Source: Aldrovandia affinis
Lineage: Eukaryota > Chordata > Actinopteri > Notacanthiformes > Halosauridae
Assembly: GCA_029706075.1 (NCBI GenBank)
Contig: JAINUG010000031.1
Location: forward strand, 186,001 to 250,000
Length of the DNA: 64,000 bases
Direction: 5' to 3'
Made by a program: the position numbers and the translations under genes. The stretch's first letter is position 1; every line of letters starts with the position of its first letter. This document shows positions 63,040-64,000 of this stretch, in pieces. A model generated the notes under the pieces. It made no database searches and was not told the DNA's origin. It saw only the letters and a program-made list of their open reading frames with translations.

Positions 63040-63507
63040 TCGCCGACTCTGGATCCAGCAAAAGAGCACCAGACCATCATGCTTCCTCCTCCATGTTTGA
63101 CAGTTGGTGTCACACACTGAGGAACCATCCTTTTGCCTACTCGACGGCCTACAAAAACTTTTGTAGATTTAAAATTTTGATTCATTGGTCCATAAGACCT
63201 TCTTCCAGTCTTCAGTAGTCCACTGGCGGTGCTTCATGGCCCAGGCAAGCCTCTTTTTCTTATTTTGCCATCCTAGCAATGGCTTTCTTACTGCCACTCG
63301 ACCTGTCAAACCTGCAGCTCAAAGTCTTCTCTTTCCAGTTGAAACTGAGACTTCCTTACTTCGATCAGTGTTAAGCTGTGCTTGAAGCTGTTGTCCTGTG
63401 AGCCGCCTATCACGCAAGCTGTTGACTCTCAGAAACTTGTCTTCTGATTTTGTTGTGGCTTTGGGTCTGCCAGACCTCTTCCTGTCAGAATTTCCTCCAG
63501 TTTCCAA
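63040..63507 (-). pseudogene. Tc1-like transposase, N-terminal half
   Basis: From METGGNSDRKRSGRPKATTK (63507) it reads EDKFLRVNSLRDRRLTGQQL and QAQLNTDRSKEVSVSTGKRR, the second DNA-binding subdomain. After a frame change, LTGRVAVRKPLLGWQNKKKR and HRQWTTEDWKKVLWTNESKF follow; the last includes the first catalytic position, here Asn in TNES where Asp (TDES) is usual. Beyond that only HDGLVLF-like text remains and the rest of the catalytic core is deleted. Confidence 0.8.
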
Positions 63508-63603
63508 GTGCCTTTTGATGGTGTAGGTAACTACTCACTACCAAAAAATGTACATTATTTTTCAGTTTTTGGTAACCTAAACTTTTTTTTTAACCTCAGT
63601 TAA

Positions 63604-63824
63604 CCCATTAAGACCTGGAGTGACGTTTAGGTCGCTTCGATTTTGCGATTAATGAAATGCGCTGTGATTCGCTGAAATAGACGTGGGGGAAATGAAGTGC
63701 ACGTTGGTGTCGGCTTTTTTTTTAGAATTTTTTTCCAGAAAACCCTCAGGTTTTAAGAGGTTGTGTAGAATAATTGCTTAGGTTTTAATAGGCGTTTTTA
63801 GCAGGCATTTTAGGTCTGAATGGG
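63604..63824. mobile_element. piggyBac-type MITE, 221 bp, nested in Tc1
   Basis: The ends cccattaagacct and, inverted, cccattcagacct (12 of 13 equal) are flanked by TTAA at 63600-63603 and 63825-63828. CCC termini with a TTAA duplication are diagnostic of piggyBac-like elements. No coding capacity. It lies between the transposase remnant and the right terminal repeat of the host Tc1. Confidence 0.85.
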
Positions 63825-64000
63825 TTAAAAGCAGTTTACCGCTTACCTTTGTACCATTTCAGGTTATTCACTGGACTTGAACTGCTTAAATTTCAGTAAA
63901 AACTGGAAAATGGGGGTGTTCTAAAACTTTTGAATGGTAGAGTATATATATATATATACAGTACTGTGCAGTGTAAGTGTTTATTTAGTCGAAAAAACAC

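Larger units (their letters stand above)
62923..63942 (-). mobile_element. Tc1 element, partial deletion, with nested MITE
   Basis: Terminal repeats cactaccggtcaaaagtttt (62923 on) and, inverted, actctaccattcaaaagttt (from 63942), with about 15 bp more of agreement (tagaacaccccatttt-like). The transposase DNA-binding half lies on minus. A 221-bp MITE sits at 63604-63824. Confidence 0.85.

Noticed and set aside
34211..64000. Contactin Ig1 or signal-peptide exons
   Set aside because: I looked for text like the Ig1 Cys-Trp-Tyr core on minus and found none. Short exons could have been missed, so absence is not proven.

Overview
The window looks like an intronic stretch of a ray-finned (probably teleost) fish genome. 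The evidence is vertebrate GT-AG exons, dense and varied Tc1/mariner remnants, an L2-type LINE with an esterase ORF1, tRNA-derived SINEs and many CA/TA/CT microsatellites. There are no bacterial features. I could not identify the species.

The only host gene I can support is a contactin (neural Ig/FNIII cell-adhesion protein) on the minus strand. Four coding exons, in transcript order 34115-34210, 6740-6943, 5235-5337 and 4550-4734, encode Ig domain 2 and most of Ig domain 3. Their splice sites and intron phases (1, 1, 2, 1) join into one open frame. The residues fit the contactin-3/4/6 subgroup, with contactin-3 and contactin-4 about equally good. The signal peptide and Ig1 exons must lie to the right of 34210, inside the window but unrecognised or beyond it. 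The rest of the protein lies to the left of base 1. A 27-kb intron (6944-34114) separates the first two exons, and everything right of 34210 is probably the next upstream intron.

The rest is mostly transposon debris. I recognise at least twelve Tc1/mariner terminal-repeat types. They include three copies of one family (22.0, 24.6 and 62.3 kb), a 1508-bp full-length DD34E element with only two nonsense codons (44.6-46.1 kb), a long-terminal-repeat palindromic element (37.9-39.8 kb) and a head-to-head fold-back chimera (26.6-27.5 kb). Two LINEs are present: an L2-clade copy with ORF1 and a frameshifted ORF2 (53.3-58.2 kb, plus), and a decayed Rex1-like LINE on minus (44.5-48.1 kb) split by the 1508-bp Tc1. 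There are several SINEs, three of them with visible target-site duplications, plus a solo LTR, a Harbinger-type MITE with TTA duplication and a piggyBac-type MITE with TTAA duplication nested in a Tc1.

No new multi-gene system is visible. The items most worth a second look are the SINE family with a shared 3' tail, a tRNA-like insertion inside a Tc1 transposase, a perfect 33-bp hairpin at 31.2 kb, the fold-back and nested DNA transposons, and a degenerate minisatellite flanking the solo LTR.
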